Positions 23,808 to 32,910 of a stretch of 46,645 nt of DNA are shown piece after piece. The notes under the pieces were generated by a model, which made no database searches, had not been told where the DNA came from, and saw only the letters and a program-made list of their open reading frames with translations. The number at the start of each line of letters is the position of its first letter. The stretch's first letter is position 1. Origin of the DNA: an uncultured Duncaniella sp. (GTDB lineage Bacteria; Bacteroidota; Bacteroidia; Bacteroidales; Muribaculaceae); NCBI GenBank assembly GCA_910577335.1, contig CAJTMJ010000027.1, forward strand, positions 1 to 46,645, in the 5' to 3' direction. Position numbers and translations under genes: made by a program.

Positions 23808-24948
23808 AAAATTTCTTTGAATGAAGGGTTTCCAACGGCGTTTCGGCTATTGCTCTGACTATCTTGTCGAGAGTGTCAGGTTGATAATACGGATTCTCAC
23901 TCTCGGCAGCCTGACGTTTACCTTCGGCGCTAAGAGCAAAACTTATGGCATCTGCAATTTCCTGTGCAGTGTCACCACAATGAATCACACTGTCACCGCA
24001 CAATCTGCCTCGTTGCCTTATACCTATGTCAACAGTCGGTATTTTCATTGAAGGCACCTCAACAATACCGCTTGATGAATTACCAACCACAGAGCTTACA
24101 TATCTCAAAGCCGACAAATAACGACGCTTGCCAAGCGAAGGGATAACCTTTACTCTCCCTTCCCTTGTCGCACCATAAGCCTCTATCATATCAATTATCA
24201 CCCGGCCTCTTGAATCGTTGTTCGGATAGGTGATGATAACTTTTGATTCGGGGAACCGGTCGAGAGCGTTAAGCAGTTCTTTACATCTCGATGCCACATC
24301 GCCATCGTCAAGAGTAGCCGGATGATATGTTACCAGCAATGACCCCTCCGGCAATTCCATGCCAATAGACTCCTCCAGCTCTTTCCGGGAGAGTATAGGC
24401 TCACACATTATATTATATACGCCTATAGCTCCGGTGTTGATTACCCTTTCGGGCTCTTCACCCATAGCTATCACCCTTCGGCGATACAATTCAGTGGCTG
24501 TGAGATGGAGAGATGACATTTTGGTGATGGCATGACGGATGGAATCATCTATCGCACCCTCCGAGATTTCACCACCTGCGATATGGACTATCGGCACACG
24601 CATCATAAGCGCAGCCGAAGCCGTAGCAAGCATCTCGAAACGGTCGCCAAGTATCACCAATATATCAGGTTTAATCCTTTCAAATGCCTCAGCCATGCCT
24701 GACATACATTCCGACATCGATTTCACCGCACCAAGCGGACTGTCGGTGGCATCGCTTACAGGCACTTTCACAGGATCGAATCCGTCAGCTGTTATCTCAT
24801 TTATAGTATTGCCATAACGAGGGAAGAGATGCATGTTAGTAGCCAAAATCTCCACCTCGCAGTCAGCTCTCGCAGCAAGAGCTTTCGCTATGCCGCTGAG
24901 CAACCCCCAGTCAGCGCGTGTACCTGTCGCTATGGCAATTTTCCTCAT
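23797..24948 (-). CDS. Hydrolysing nucleotide-sugar 2-epimerase (NeuC/LegG-like)
   Basis: This 383-residue protein of the UDP-GlcNAc 2-epimerase family begins KIAIATGTRADWGLLSG, the NeuC/LegG signature. GDRFEMLATASAALM and HIAGGEISEGAIDDSIRHAI follow, and VGNSSSGIVEVP is near residue 290. Hydrolysing members release ManNAc or, in the legionaminate route, 2,4-diacetamido-2,4,6-trideoxymannose. It starts 2 bases after the yggS-type gene stops and overlaps the cytidylyltransferase gene, so it is in the middle of one operon. The partner synthase (NeuB/LegI) is not in the window. Confidence 0.9.
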   Translation of the reverse strand: MRKIAIATGTRADWGLLSGIAKALAARADCEVEILATNMHLFPRYGNTINEITADGFDPVKVPVSDATDSPLGAVKSMSECMSGMAEAFERIKPDILVILGDRFEMLATASAALMMRVPIVHIAGGEISEGAIDDSIRHAITKMSSLHLTATELYRRRVIAMGEEPERVINTGAIGVYNIMCEPILSRKELEESIGMELPEGSLLVTYHPATLDDGDVASRCKELLNALDRFPESKVIITYPNNDSRGRVIIDMIEAYGATREGRVKVIPSLGKRRYLSALRYVSSVVGNSSSGIVEVPSMKIPTVDIGIRQRGRLCGDSVIHCGDTAQEIADAISFALSAEGKRQAAESENPYYQPDTLDKIVRAIAETPLETLHSKKFYDR

Positions 24949-24950
24949 GA

Positions 24951-25619
24951 TTAGTATTCCCTTTCTCCAAATATGCTTGTACCGACTCTCACCATATTGC
25001 CACCCTCATTGACAGCTATTTCCCAATCGTGACTCATACCCATACTTATAATATGGAATTCCTCTTTTCCGGGAAATACTGCGGATTTCAACATGTCAAA
25101 CGCCTTGCGTATCTCACGAAAATCCTCACGAATACGCACTTCGTCATCCACATTTGAAGCCATTCCCATAACTCCGACGATATTCACACCTTTTAATTCG
25201 GCTACCGATTCAGGAGTTATAACTTCGAGCATTTCATCAGGAGTAAACCCAAACTTTGTCTCTTCCTTAGCCACATGTAGCTGTATGAGGACATCTGTCC
25301 TGCGCCCCAATCTTAACGACTCGGAGTCAATGAGTCTGAGAAGTCGTTCGGAATCAACACTATGTATCAAAGACACATACGGGAGAATCTGACGCACTTT
25401 ATTGGTCTGCAAATGACCTATGAAATGCCATTTAATATCCTCAGGCATAACCTTGGCTTTCGACACAAGTTCATTGGCACGACTTTCGCCGAAAACACGC
25501 TGTCCCTCATCGTAAGCTTCGGTCAACGCCTCTACAGGATGAAACTTAGACACTGCCACAAGCTCCACCCCTGCCGGGATGGCACTACGCAATTGCTTCA
25601 GATTCTCTTTTACCGACAT
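24951..25619 (-). CDS. YggS-family PLP-homeostasis protein
   Basis: This 222-residue protein has the alanine-racemase-like barrel of the YggS/PROSC family. The PLP lysine is K25 in LVAVSKFHP, and FGESRANELVSKA, WHFIGHLQTNKVR and the phosphate-binding SMGMSHDWEIAV are all present. These proteins bind PLP without a known catalytic reaction and balance vitamin B6 and amino acid pools. It follows the DUF4494 gene by 24 bases, a pair that recurs in Bacteroidota from my recollection. The nonulosonate genes come directly after. Confidence 0.93.
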   Translation of the reverse strand: MSVKENLKQLRSAIPAGVELVAVSKFHPVEALTEAYDEGQRVFGESRANELVSKAKVMPEDIKWHFIGHLQTNKVRQILPYVSLIHSVDSERLLRLIDSESLRLGRRTDVLIQLHVAKEETKFGFTPDEMLEVITPESVAELKGVNIVGVMGMASNVDDEVRIREDFREIRKAFDMLKSAVFPGKEEFHIISMGMSHDWEIAVNEGGNMVRVGTSIFGEREY

Positions 25620-25643
25620 TTCAAAATGAATGGTTGATTAGTT

Positions 25644-26093
25644 TCAAGCTTCTACCTTTTCCTCACCACCTAGATTGGCATCATACACATCCATTATCAG
25701 TGTTTCCTGAATGGTATTGATTTCAAAATCAGCCATTGTGCCTTTCATGCCATCCATGAAGTTATCGTATGCTTCCTTGAAATTATCGGCAGACACAAGT
25801 ATTTGGGAAATAGATTTTTTCTCTACCGCTGTTTTCTCATCAAGAGTAATAAATGCCACCTTCACAAGATACCATTTGTCACCCATCTTTTCACGGAAAA
25901 TCTCTGCGATCTTTGTGCGTTTAACTGCTGAAACAGAAAAATCACTTGTGAAATGTGAAATCTCTTCCGAAATACGGGCTTCTGCCTCGGTAAATGAAAG
26001 AGCATCAACCATATATGCCTCGGTTACTTTTTTAATCGAGCCATTTTCCATTGTTTTATCGTAGCGGACCTTAGTCTCAAACCATTGTGCCAT
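25644..26093 (-). CDS. DUF4494 protein
   Basis: This 149-residue soluble protein belongs to DUF4494, a family restricted to Bacteroidota and without a known function. The start MAQWFETKVRYDKTMENGS and the central ALSFTEAEARI are the family hallmarks. There is no signal peptide. It is the first gene of the operon with yggS and the three sugar genes. A -7 box on the minus strand (TAACTTTG, 26144-26137) lies 44 bases upstream. Confidence 0.88.
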   Translation of the reverse strand: MAQWFETKVRYDKTMENGSIKKVTEAYMVDALSFTEAEARISEEISHFTSDFSVSAVKRTKIAEIFREKMGDKWYLVKVAFITLDEKTAVEKKSISQILVSADNFKEAYDNFMDGMKGTMADFEINTIQETLIMDVYDANLGGEEKVEA

Positions 26094-26136
26094 ATCTGTA
26101 GTATGTTTTGTTATATTAATCTGTTTATTTTCGATA

Positions 26137-26144
26137 CAAAGTTA
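26137..26144 (-). promoter_or_regulatory. -7 box of the DUF4494-yggS-leg operon
   Basis: The minus strand reads TAACTTTG, a full match to TAnnTTTG, 44 bases before the DUF4494 start. No clear -33 motif was found. Confidence 0.5.
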
Positions 26145-26228
26145 CAAAAAATTTTGCCCCGATTGCTTATAAAAAATTTTTTCGTAACAATTAAGCGTTT
26201 CCACAACACTTTATCCGATGTTTTTACT

Positions 26229-26236
26229 TATCTTTG
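26229..26236 (+). promoter_or_regulatory. -7 box of the DUF805 gene
   Basis: TATCTTTG matches TAnnTTTG exactly and lies 72 bases before the gene. The -33 element is not clear. Confidence 0.5.
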
Positions 26237-26308
26237 CATAACGATTACGACATCAAACATCGAAATCACTAATAAACCAATATATCAAACTTAAATCTCT
26301 AAACCGTT

Positions 26309-26686
26309 ATGTATCAAAGACAACTCACATTTGGTGAAGCTGTAAAATTGGCTCTTACCACTAACTATTGCAATTTTAACGGTCGTTCATCACGTTCCGA
26401 ATTTTGGTGGTACGCATTATTCACATTCATTCTAAGCTCTATCATCAGCCTTATTTTCAGCGGTTCAACCTTGCAGGTTGTAAGCGGAATCATTAATCTC
26501 GCTCTACTTCTTCCGGGTCTCGGTCTTGCCGTTCGTCGTCTCCATGACGTAAACAAATCCGGCTGGTGGGTGCTCATCAACTTGATTCCCGTGGTAGGAT
26601 GGATCATATACATCGTATGGGTAGTAAAAGAAAGTGATCCTGTTCCCAACCAGTACGGTCCCGTCCCCAACCTTGTTCAAGGCTAA
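26309..26686 (+). CDS. DUF805 inner-membrane protein
   Basis: This 125-residue protein has the DUF805 signature: FNGRSSRSEFWWYALF at about 24-39, a helical hairpin, and VRRLHDVNKSGWWVLINLIPVVGWI. It has about four membrane helices. These small inner-membrane proteins (YhaH type) have no settled role. It is a single-gene unit between its own -7 box and a strong terminator (26714-26747). Confidence 0.9.
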   Translation: MYQRQLTFGEAVKLALTTNYCNFNGRSSRSEFWWYALFTFILSSIISLIFSGSTLQVVSGIINLALLLPGLGLAVRRLHDVNKSGWWVLINLIPVVGWIIYIVWVVKESDPVPNQYGPVPNLVQG

Positions 26687-26713
26687 TCGTTAATAAATTA
26701 CCACATTTATACC

Positions 26714-26747
26714 ACCGCTTCAGTCATTTCCGGCTGAAGCGGTTTTT
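26714..26747 (+). terminator. Terminator of the DUF805 gene
   Basis: ACCGCTTCAG (26714-26723) and CTGAAGCGGT (26734-26743) form a perfect 10-bp stem with a 10-base loop, followed by TTTTT. Confidence 0.88.
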
Positions 26748-26837
26748 CATTTAAGCATACTTGCAGTTGGCAAAATCTTGGTATGCTTATATTTCGATTT
26801 TAACAGGGAAGGGAGATAAAATATCCCGATTTTTATG

Positions 26838-26845
26838 TACTTTTG
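26838..26845 (+). promoter_or_regulatory. -7 box of the DUF3822-rsmD unit
   Basis: TACTTTTG matches TAnnTTTG and lies 18 bases before the start codon, which implies a very short leader. Confidence 0.5.
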
Positions 26846-26863
26846 CGATATAATATATAACTG

Positions 26864-27691
26864 ATGACTAACGGAACACTTGATAAAGATTTAATCTCTA
26901 ATCCCGATATGTGGAATCTGCTTTTACGCCTGAGTCCTTCGGAACTCCATGTCGTAGCATATTCCATAATTGAGGACAACTCCCTTATCTACCGTCGATT
27001 CCCGCTGGAAAACAATCCCGATTCATATCTACGCTCACTTGAGGAGACAATTTACGACAATCCGATGCTCCTTGGCGATTTCCGCCGTGTGTATTGCGTG
27101 ATTCAGACATCGACCCATATCGTTGTCCCCGCTGAGTATACATCGGATAATGACAGGGAAACTCTTTTAACAACGTCACATCCCGACTTCAAAGGTAGCA
27201 TCTTCACCGACATCACCGGTTGCCGGAATGCCGTCATCATAGCTGGGATAGAGAATGACTTATCAGCGTTTCTCCATCGCACATTCCACAATGTTGCAAT
27301 CAGCTCACACCTCTCACCTCTTTGCCGCTTCTTTTCGGCAAAAGCCGGAAAGAGCAACAATATAAAAACTCTCGTCAATCTTCGGGAATCATCGCTTGAT
27401 ATAATCATAATGCAAGGGGGCAACCTTATGCTTGCCAACACATTTTCTTTCTCTGACCCGATGGATGCGGTTTACTATATACTTGCCTGCCGCAACCGCA
27501 TAGGACTTGATCCGCACAACGATGAGCTTCTATTATCGGGAGACGCATCGGTAAGGGAAAAGATATTACCCATGCTTCGCACTTATCTTGCGAGAGTAAT
27601 GCCGATGATCTTCCCGCCACAAATGTTCAAATCCGGGAAAGATGCGATGATAGCTCCTTTCGATCTAATTGTGACACCTATTTGCGAATAA
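26864..27691 (+). CDS. DUF3822 protein
   Basis: This 275-residue protein belongs to DUF3822, a Bacteroidota family with an actin-like ATPase fold remotely related to pilus-assembly PilM. The opening LLRLSPSELHVVAYSIIEDN and the later VNLRESSLDIIIMQGGNLMLANTF (about 171-194) are the family's two sub-domain starts. The function is unknown. Its stop lies 5 bases before the rsmD start, and this gene order is common in the phylum. Confidence 0.85.
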   Translation: MTNGTLDKDLISNPDMWNLLLRLSPSELHVVAYSIIEDNSLIYRRFPLENNPDSYLRSLEETIYDNPMLLGDFRRVYCVIQTSTHIVVPAEYTSDNDRETLLTTSHPDFKGSIFTDITGCRNAVIIAGIENDLSAFLHRTFHNVAISSHLSPLCRFFSAKAGKSNNIKTLVNLRESSLDIIIMQGGNLMLANTFSFSDPMDAVYYILACRNRIGLDPHNDELLLSGDASVREKILPMLRTYLARVMPMIFPPQMFKSGKDAMIAPFDLIVTPICE

Positions 27692-27696
27692 CATAT

Positions 27697-28236
27697 ATGC
27701 GAATAATACGAGGAAAATACGGACGGCGACGCTTTACAGTCCCGACAAACATAACTGCAAGACCGACAACAGATTTCGCCAGAGAAAATATCTTTAATGT
27801 AATCGACAACCTAATCGACCTTGAGGATGCCAAATGTCTCGACCTTTTTGCCGGAACAGGGGCTATATCTTTCGAACTATTGTCACGGGGAGCAGCTTCG
27901 GTGACCGCCGTGGAAAAGTCGCCTGTGCAGGGACGTTTTATAGAAAAAGTAGCACGTGAACTCGGCGATAAGAACCTACGTCTACTACGCACCGATGCTC
28001 TACGATACATACGTGAAGCCACAGGCTCATTTGGTTTCGTATTTGCTGACCCTCCTTATGATCTTGACGGTTTCGGTGAAATACCCTCAATGGTGCTCGA
28101 ATCCCAGCTTCTGCATCCGGGCAGCATCTTCATAATAGAACATTCCAAAGCTTTCGATTTTTCCTCTCTTCCAAATTTCTATCAGCACAGAGCGTATGGG
28201 TCTGTCAATTTTTCCATATTTATAATTCCTGAATAA
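27697..28236 (+). CDS. rsmD: 16S rRNA guanine-966 N2-methyltransferase
   Basis: This 179-residue methyltransferase modifies G966 of 16S rRNA (E. coli numbering). MRIIRGKYGRRRF opens it, TTDFARENIFNVI is the substrate-binding start, LDLFAGTGAISFE (48-60) binds AdoMet, and DPPY (118-121) is the catalytic motif. I use the ATG at 27697; a TTG 15 bases upstream is in frame but would overlap the DUF3822 stop. fmt follows after 15 bases. Confidence 0.93.
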   Translation: MRIIRGKYGRRRFTVPTNITARPTTDFARENIFNVIDNLIDLEDAKCLDLFAGTGAISFELLSRGAASVTAVEKSPVQGRFIEKVARELGDKNLRLLRTDALRYIREATGSFGFVFADPPYDLDGFGEIPSMVLESQLLHPGSIFIIEHSKAFDFSSLPNFYQHRAYGSVNFSIFIIPE

Positions 28237-28251
28237 CCGGCAGTTTAAAAT

Positions 28252-29223
28252 ATGACAAAACAAGATCTCAAAATAGTATTTCTCGGCACTCCTGATTTCG
28301 CAGTTGAAAGTCTCCGTCAAATTGTTGACAATGGGTTCAATGTTGTCGGAGTAGTCACTATGCCTGACAAACCGGCGGGCAGAGGGCACAAAATGTATCA
28401 GTCACCGGTGAAACTTTTCGCCTTAGAGCATAACCTGCACGTCATGCAACCGGTTAAGCTGAAAGACCCGGAATTTGTTGAAGAGCTTCGCTCGCTTAAC
28501 GCCGACCTGTTCGTGGTGATAGCTTTCAGGATGTTGCCTGAAGTGGTATGGACTATGCCACGCCTCGGTACCTTCAACCTTCACGCATCTCTGCTTCCAC
28601 GCTACCGAGGTGCTGCCCCAATAAACTGGGCTGTCATTAACGGTGATACTGAGACAGGTGTGACAACTTTCTTCCTCAAACATGAGATTGACACCGGCGA
28701 CATTATAGCACAAGAAAAGGTTGCCATACTTCCTACCGATAATGTGGGTGATGTGCATGACCGACTGATGGAACTTGGAGCAAAGCTCACCATACAAACC
28801 ATCAACGATATCATAGACGGCAAACTGTCGCCCATACCGCAAGACAAGCTCATAGGTGATACTGAGCCTACCCCCGCGCCAAAAATTTTCAAAGAGACAT
28901 GCTGCATTGACTGGACAAAAGATGCAACCTCCATACACAATCTTGTAAGAGGTCTATCACCATACCCAGCCGCTTGGTCAACTCTGTATGACGGCGACAA
29001 AGAGATCGGTGCGGTTAAAATTTTTGAGACAAACCCTGTTCAACAGACTAAAGCCATCCCTGCACCCACTACCGGCACTGTGACAGTTAAAGACTCTCGT
29101 CTGATAGTCGCCACAGGCGATGGTGACATAGAAATATTGAGCCTTCAGGTTCCCGGCAAACGACGCATTTCAACCTCTGAATTCCTGCGAGGGGCACATC
29201 TCTCGTCTCCACACTTTTCATGA
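28252..29223 (+). CDS. fmt: Methionyl-tRNA formyltransferase
   Basis: This 323-residue enzyme adds a formyl group to initiator Met-tRNA. The N-terminal formyltransferase domain has FLGTPDFAVESL, MPDKPAGRG, and the catalytic Asn and His in FNLHASLLPRYRGAAPINWA, with the Asp in EIDTGDII. The C-terminal domain starts at about residue 205 (IDWTKDATSIHNLVRGLSPYPAAW). Length is typical and nothing is missing. It follows rsmD by 15 bases. Confidence 0.96.
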   Translation: MTKQDLKIVFLGTPDFAVESLRQIVDNGFNVVGVVTMPDKPAGRGHKMYQSPVKLFALEHNLHVMQPVKLKDPEFVEELRSLNADLFVVIAFRMLPEVVWTMPRLGTFNLHASLLPRYRGAAPINWAVINGDTETGVTTFFLKHEIDTGDIIAQEKVAILPTDNVGDVHDRLMELGAKLTIQTINDIIDGKLSPIPQDKLIGDTEPTPAPKIFKETCCIDWTKDATSIHNLVRGLSPYPAAWSTLYDGDKEIGAVKIFETNPVQQTKAIPAPTTGTVTVKDSRLIVATGDGDIEILSLQVPGKRRISTSEFLRGAHLSSPHFS

Positions 29224-29294
29224 CAAGCTTTTTCCGACTTGAATTATGGTAGGTAATTCGTGAATTATGATTAATCTGTTACTGCGAAAGCGAG

Positions 29295-29302
29295 TAATTT
29301 TG
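29295..29302 (+). promoter_or_regulatory. -7 box of the DUF3737 gene
   Basis: TAATTTTG matches TAnnTTTG, 75 bases before the start at 29377. The upstream stretch contains GAATTATG twice, about 20 bases apart, which might matter for control. Confidence 0.45.
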
Positions 29303-29376
29303 CATCCGAGAAATAACGGATAAATATTCCGAATTAAACACAAAGCTTGTAAAACCAAAAGTATATATTCAGAATC

Positions 29377-30222
29377 ATGAAAATAGTATCTGATGCAGAG
29401 TTTGGCGGCGAACGTCCGCTTTTTGCCACTCACGACCTCATTCTTGAAAATGTAACTATCCATGCCGGCGAATCGGCGTTGAAGTGCTGTTCTGAAATCA
29501 CTGCCAACAACTGCCGCTTCGAAGGTAAATACCCTTTCTGGCACACTAAGGGATTCCGTGTCAACGATTGCGTGTTCACACCCGGAGCACGTGCCGCTTT
29601 ATGGTATTCCTCTGACCTTGTTATGACCAATACTTTAGTGGAAGCGCCTAAAATGTTCCGCGAGATGACAAATCTCGCGCTGACCAACGTGCGTATTCCC
29701 GATGCGCAGGAGACACTTTGGCACTGCCATAATGTGTCACTGAATGACGTGGAGGTGAAGAATGCCGATTACCTTTTCATGCACTCATCCGACATAAAGA
29801 TTGAAAATTACCGTCAGCAGGGGAACTATTCTTTCCAATATTGCAAAAATGTGGAGATACATAATGCACATATCGACTCAAAGGATGCTTTTTGGAACAC
29901 GGAAAATGTCACAGTCTACGACTCAGAACTTACCGGTGAATACCTCGGTTGGCATTCAAAAAATCTCAAGCTTGTTCGCTGTAAAATTTCCGGCACACAA
30001 CCTCTATGCTACTGCAAGGGTCTTATCATGGAAGATTGTATCTTCGGTGATGACGCAGACCTCGCATTTGAGGATTCTGAAGTGAACGCAACAATAAAAT
30101 CTAACATTATAAGCGTCAAGAATCCCCGCACAGGCTCTATCAAAGCCCTCGCAATCGGCGAAACAATCCTCGATGCCAACATCCTCGCTCCCGCCGACTG
30201 CAAAATTGAAACAGAGATTTAA
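29377..30222 (+). CDS. DUF3737 protein, parallel beta-helix
   Basis: This 281-residue protein has the DUF3737 start EFGGERPLFATHDLILENVTI. It is built of about ten beta-helix turns, each with a segment such as KYPFWHTKGFRVNDCVF, DAFWNTENVTVYDSEL or EYLGWHSKNLKLVRCKI. No signal peptide is present, so it should be cytoplasmic. The family is common in gut Firmicutes and Bacteroidota, and its role is unknown. The Cys, Trp and His residues recur at similar positions in each turn, as in the rest of the family. Confidence 0.88.
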   Translation: MKIVSDAEFGGERPLFATHDLILENVTIHAGESALKCCSEITANNCRFEGKYPFWHTKGFRVNDCVFTPGARAALWYSSDLVMTNTLVEAPKMFREMTNLALTNVRIPDAQETLWHCHNVSLNDVEVKNADYLFMHSSDIKIENYRQQGNYSFQYCKNVEIHNAHIDSKDAFWNTENVTVYDSELTGEYLGWHSKNLKLVRCKISGTQPLCYCKGLIMEDCIFGDDADLAFEDSEVNATIKSNIISVKNPRTGSIKALAIGETILDANILAPADCKIETEI

Positions 30223-30280
30223 AATAGTAATAAGAGGCTGCTAAAGCCTTTAACATAAAAGAGTTATTTGCAATATCCGA

Positions 30281-31438
30281 ATGAGTGAATTTGATAAAAT
30301 AGTTAACAGGCGTGGCACGGGATCCTACAAGTGGGATTCACGCCACGATGTGATACCGCTCTGGGTTGCGGATATGGATTTCCAAACCGCACCATGTATT
30401 ATAGAGGCGTTGGAAAATCGTGTACGTCATGGTATTTTCGGATACACCTTAGTACGTGAGGATTATTATGACGCACTTATTGACTGGTTCAGCACACGCC
30501 ATCTATACATATTCAACCGTTCGGACGTGATATACACATCAGGTGTCGTACCGGCTATCTCTGCCATAATCAAAGCACTCGTAGCTCCCGGAGAGGGTGT
30601 GATTGTTCAGACCCCTGTCTACAATTGTTTCTTCTCTTCAATACGCAACAACGGTTGCCGTATAGTGGAAAACAACCTCATCCGAGAGAATATCAGCGAC
30701 ACCGAATTCACCTATCGCATGGATTTTGACGGGCTTGAACAACTTGCTGCCGACCCTTCAAACCGTATGCTTCTACTCTGCAATCCGCACAATCCGGCTG
30801 GAAGAGCATGGAGTGTGGAAGAACTGAGAAGGGTGCACGATATATGCTCCCGTCATGGAGTGACAGTGGTAAGTGACGAGATCCACTGCGAGCTGACAAT
30901 GCCCGGGATACGCTACGTGCCTTACGGAACCATCGACCGTGATGCCATCGTATGCCTGTCACCCTCCAAAGCATTTAATATTGCAGGACTGCAGATTGCT
31001 AATATAATTTGCTCCGATCCCGACCGTAGAGCCAAGATAGACCGAGCGATTAATATCAATGAAGTCTGCGATGTAAACCCATTTGGCGTGGAAGCATTGA
31101 TAGCCGCTTACTCACCACAAGGTAATGCATGGCTGGAGGAACTGAGGGAATACCTTTATAATAATTATATATTTACCCGTGATTTTGTCACCGGAAAACT
31201 ACACTTACCAATAACCCGGCTCGAGGCAACCTATCTCCCATGGGTAGATATTTCATCGTTAGGACTATCTGCTGACAAGTTAGAGGAAAAATTGCTTGAT
31301 GAAGCCGGAGTATGGGTCAATTCCGGCGTGATGTATGGCAAAGACGGATATATCCGCCTAAACATAGCCTGTCCCCGCTCAATCCTCGAAGAAGCCCTAC
31401 AAAAAATCCAATCGACAATTCTAAATTGCAAATCTTAA
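30281..31438 (+). CDS. MalY/PatB-family PLP aminotransferase or C-S lyase
   Basis: This 385-residue fold-type I PLP enzyme carries the PLP lysine K230 in LSPSKAFNIAGLQ and the substrate region IPLWVADMDFQTAP at about 25-38, the hallmark of the MalY/PatB branch. The likely reaction is beta-elimination of cystathionine or cysteine to give pyruvate, ammonia and a thiol. An aminotransferase role is possible. It stands alone between the DUF3737 gene and the MATE gene. Its C-terminus (LNCKS) ends shortly before a heptad repeat array. Confidence 0.9.
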   Translation: MSEFDKIVNRRGTGSYKWDSRHDVIPLWVADMDFQTAPCIIEALENRVRHGIFGYTLVREDYYDALIDWFSTRHLYIFNRSDVIYTSGVVPAISAIIKALVAPGEGVIVQTPVYNCFFSSIRNNGCRIVENNLIRENISDTEFTYRMDFDGLEQLAADPSNRMLLLCNPHNPAGRAWSVEELRRVHDICSRHGVTVVSDEIHCELTMPGIRYVPYGTIDRDAIVCLSPSKAFNIAGLQIANIICSDPDRRAKIDRAININEVCDVNPFGVEALIAAYSPQGNAWLEELREYLYNNYIFTRDFVTGKLHLPITRLEATYLPWVDISSLGLSADKLEEKLLDEAGVWVNSGVMYGKDGYIRLNIACPRSILEEALQKIQSTILNCKS

Positions 31439-31455
31439 GTTATAAATTATAACCT

Positions 31456-31504
31456 GTAAATTGTAAATTGTCAATTGTCCATTGTCAACTGTCAATTGTC
31501 TATT
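31456..31504. repeat. Second heptad array (seven GTCAATT-type units), just before the MATE gene
   Basis: GTAAATT, GTAAATT, GTCAATT, GTCCATT, GTCAACT, GTCAATT and GTCTATT follow at exact 7-bp steps from 31456, ending 5 bases before the MATE start codon. The consensus is the same as in the array at 22026-22074. Confidence 0.8.
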
Positions 31505-31509
31505 GAATC

Positions 31510-32910
31510 ATGGCAGATATATCCATCATACAATCCGGAGGAAAAGTCACATTCGGGCAGCAACTAAAGCTGACCGCACAATTGTCGTGGCCCGCAATGA
31601 TGGCACAACTGTCAAGCATCATGATGCAGTATATTGACGCATCAATGGTCGGTCAACTTGGAGCGGACGATTCAGCAGCCGTAGGATTAGTGTCAACAAG
31701 CCTATGGCTGTTTTGGGGAATATGTTCAGCAGTCACCGTAGGATTTTCAGTTCAAGTGGCACACCGCATCGGAGCTTCGGAATACAATCAAGCCCGTGAA
31801 ATTCTTCGGCAGGCAATCACCGCATGTATTATTTTCAGCATAGTCGTCACAGCTATCGGAGCTGCCATCTGTGTGCCCTTGCCACATTGGCTTGGTGGGA
31901 CAGAGGCTGTGTGCGGTAAAGCCACCACCTACTTCCTTGTATTCGTGCTTGCACTTCCACTCCTTACCATGAACTACTTGGCTGGAGGTATGCTGCGATG
32001 CGTGGGTAATATGAAAGTGCCGGGAGGGCTTAATGTGATGATGTGCGTGCTGGATGTAGTGTTCAACTTCTTCCTAATATTCCCTACCCACCATTTTGAC
32101 ATAATGGGGATACACATCACTCTCCCGGGCGCCAATCTCGGAGTGCTCGGTGCAGCCTTGGGAACAGTATCGGCAGAGATTATCACAGCCGGAGCGATGA
32201 TGTGGTTTCTGTGCGCAAAGGAGAAAACGATATCGCTGCGAGGGACCACAGGGAGCTTCCGACCGACACCCACAGTGCTACGAAAAGCCTTAAAGGTATC
32301 AGCACCTATGACACTTGAACATGCCGTGATATGCGGTGCTCAGATAGCTGTGACAGTTATTGTGGCGCCCCTCGGTGTCATGGCTATTGCCGCAAACGCC
32401 TTTGCGGTGACAGCGGAAAGCATCTGTTATATGCCGGGATACGGCATAGGTGACGCTGCCACAACACTTGTAGGACAAAGTTACGGTGCAAAGCGATTTG
32501 ACCTCGCCAAGAGATTCGGATATATAACCGTAGGACTTGGTATGCTTACAATGACTTTAATGGGTGTGGTACTATACATATTCGCTCCGTATGTGATGGA
32601 AATGATGACCCCTGTGGAGGCAATTCGTGAGCTTGGAGTTGAGTCTTTGCGAATAGAAGCTTTTGCAGAACCAATGTTTGCCGCCTCCATAGTGGCATAC
32701 GGTGTGATGATAGGCGTCGGCGACACCATAATCCCGGCAGCGATGAACTTCGGAAGTATATGGTTGGTACGACTTCCGATAGCGGCATTGCTTGCTCCGA
32801 CCATGGGACTTGCGGGCGTATGGCTTGCCATGTGTATAGAGCTTTGCTTCCGCGGCTCCATATTCCTATGGCGACTCATCTCCGGAGCATGGCTCAAGAA
32901 AGGGCTATAA
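31510..32910 (+). CDS. MATE-family multidrug/metabolite exporter
   Basis: This 466-residue membrane protein has twelve predicted helices in two homologous halves (the repeats start near AQLSWPAMMAQLSSIMMQYIDA and KALKVSAPMTLEHAVICGAQ). MATE transporters expel cationic drugs or metabolites using Na+ or H+ gradients; the substrate is not evident here. The ribosome-binding region consists of the heptad repeat array, so expression may depend on the repeat. The stop directly abuts the stop of the convergent DUF2461 gene with no base between. Confidence 0.92.
   Translation: MADISIIQSGGKVTFGQQLKLTAQLSWPAMMAQLSSIMMQYIDASMVGQLGADDSAAVGLVSTSLWLFWGICSAVTVGFSVQVAHRIGASEYNQAREILRQAITACIIFSIVVTAIGAAICVPLPHWLGGTEAVCGKATTYFLVFVLALPLLTMNYLAGGMLRCVGNMKVPGGLNVMMCVLDVVFNFFLIFPTHHFDIMGIHITLPGANLGVLGAALGTVSAEIITAGAMMWFLCAKEKTISLRGTTGSFRPTPTVLRKALKVSAPMTLEHAVICGAQIAVTVIVAPLGVMAIAANAFAVTAESICYMPGYGIGDAATTLVGQSYGAKRFDLAKRFGYITVGLGMLTMTLMGVVLYIFAPYVMEMMTPVEAIRELGVESLRIEAFAEPMFAASIVAYGVMIGVGDTIIPAAMNFGSIWLVRLPIAALLAPTMGLAGVWLAMCIELCFRGSIFLWRLISGAWLKKGL

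Noticed and set aside
27682..27696. TTG start for rsmD
   Set aside because: The ATG at 27697 gives the standard MRIIRGKYGRRRF start and avoids overlap with the preceding stop.
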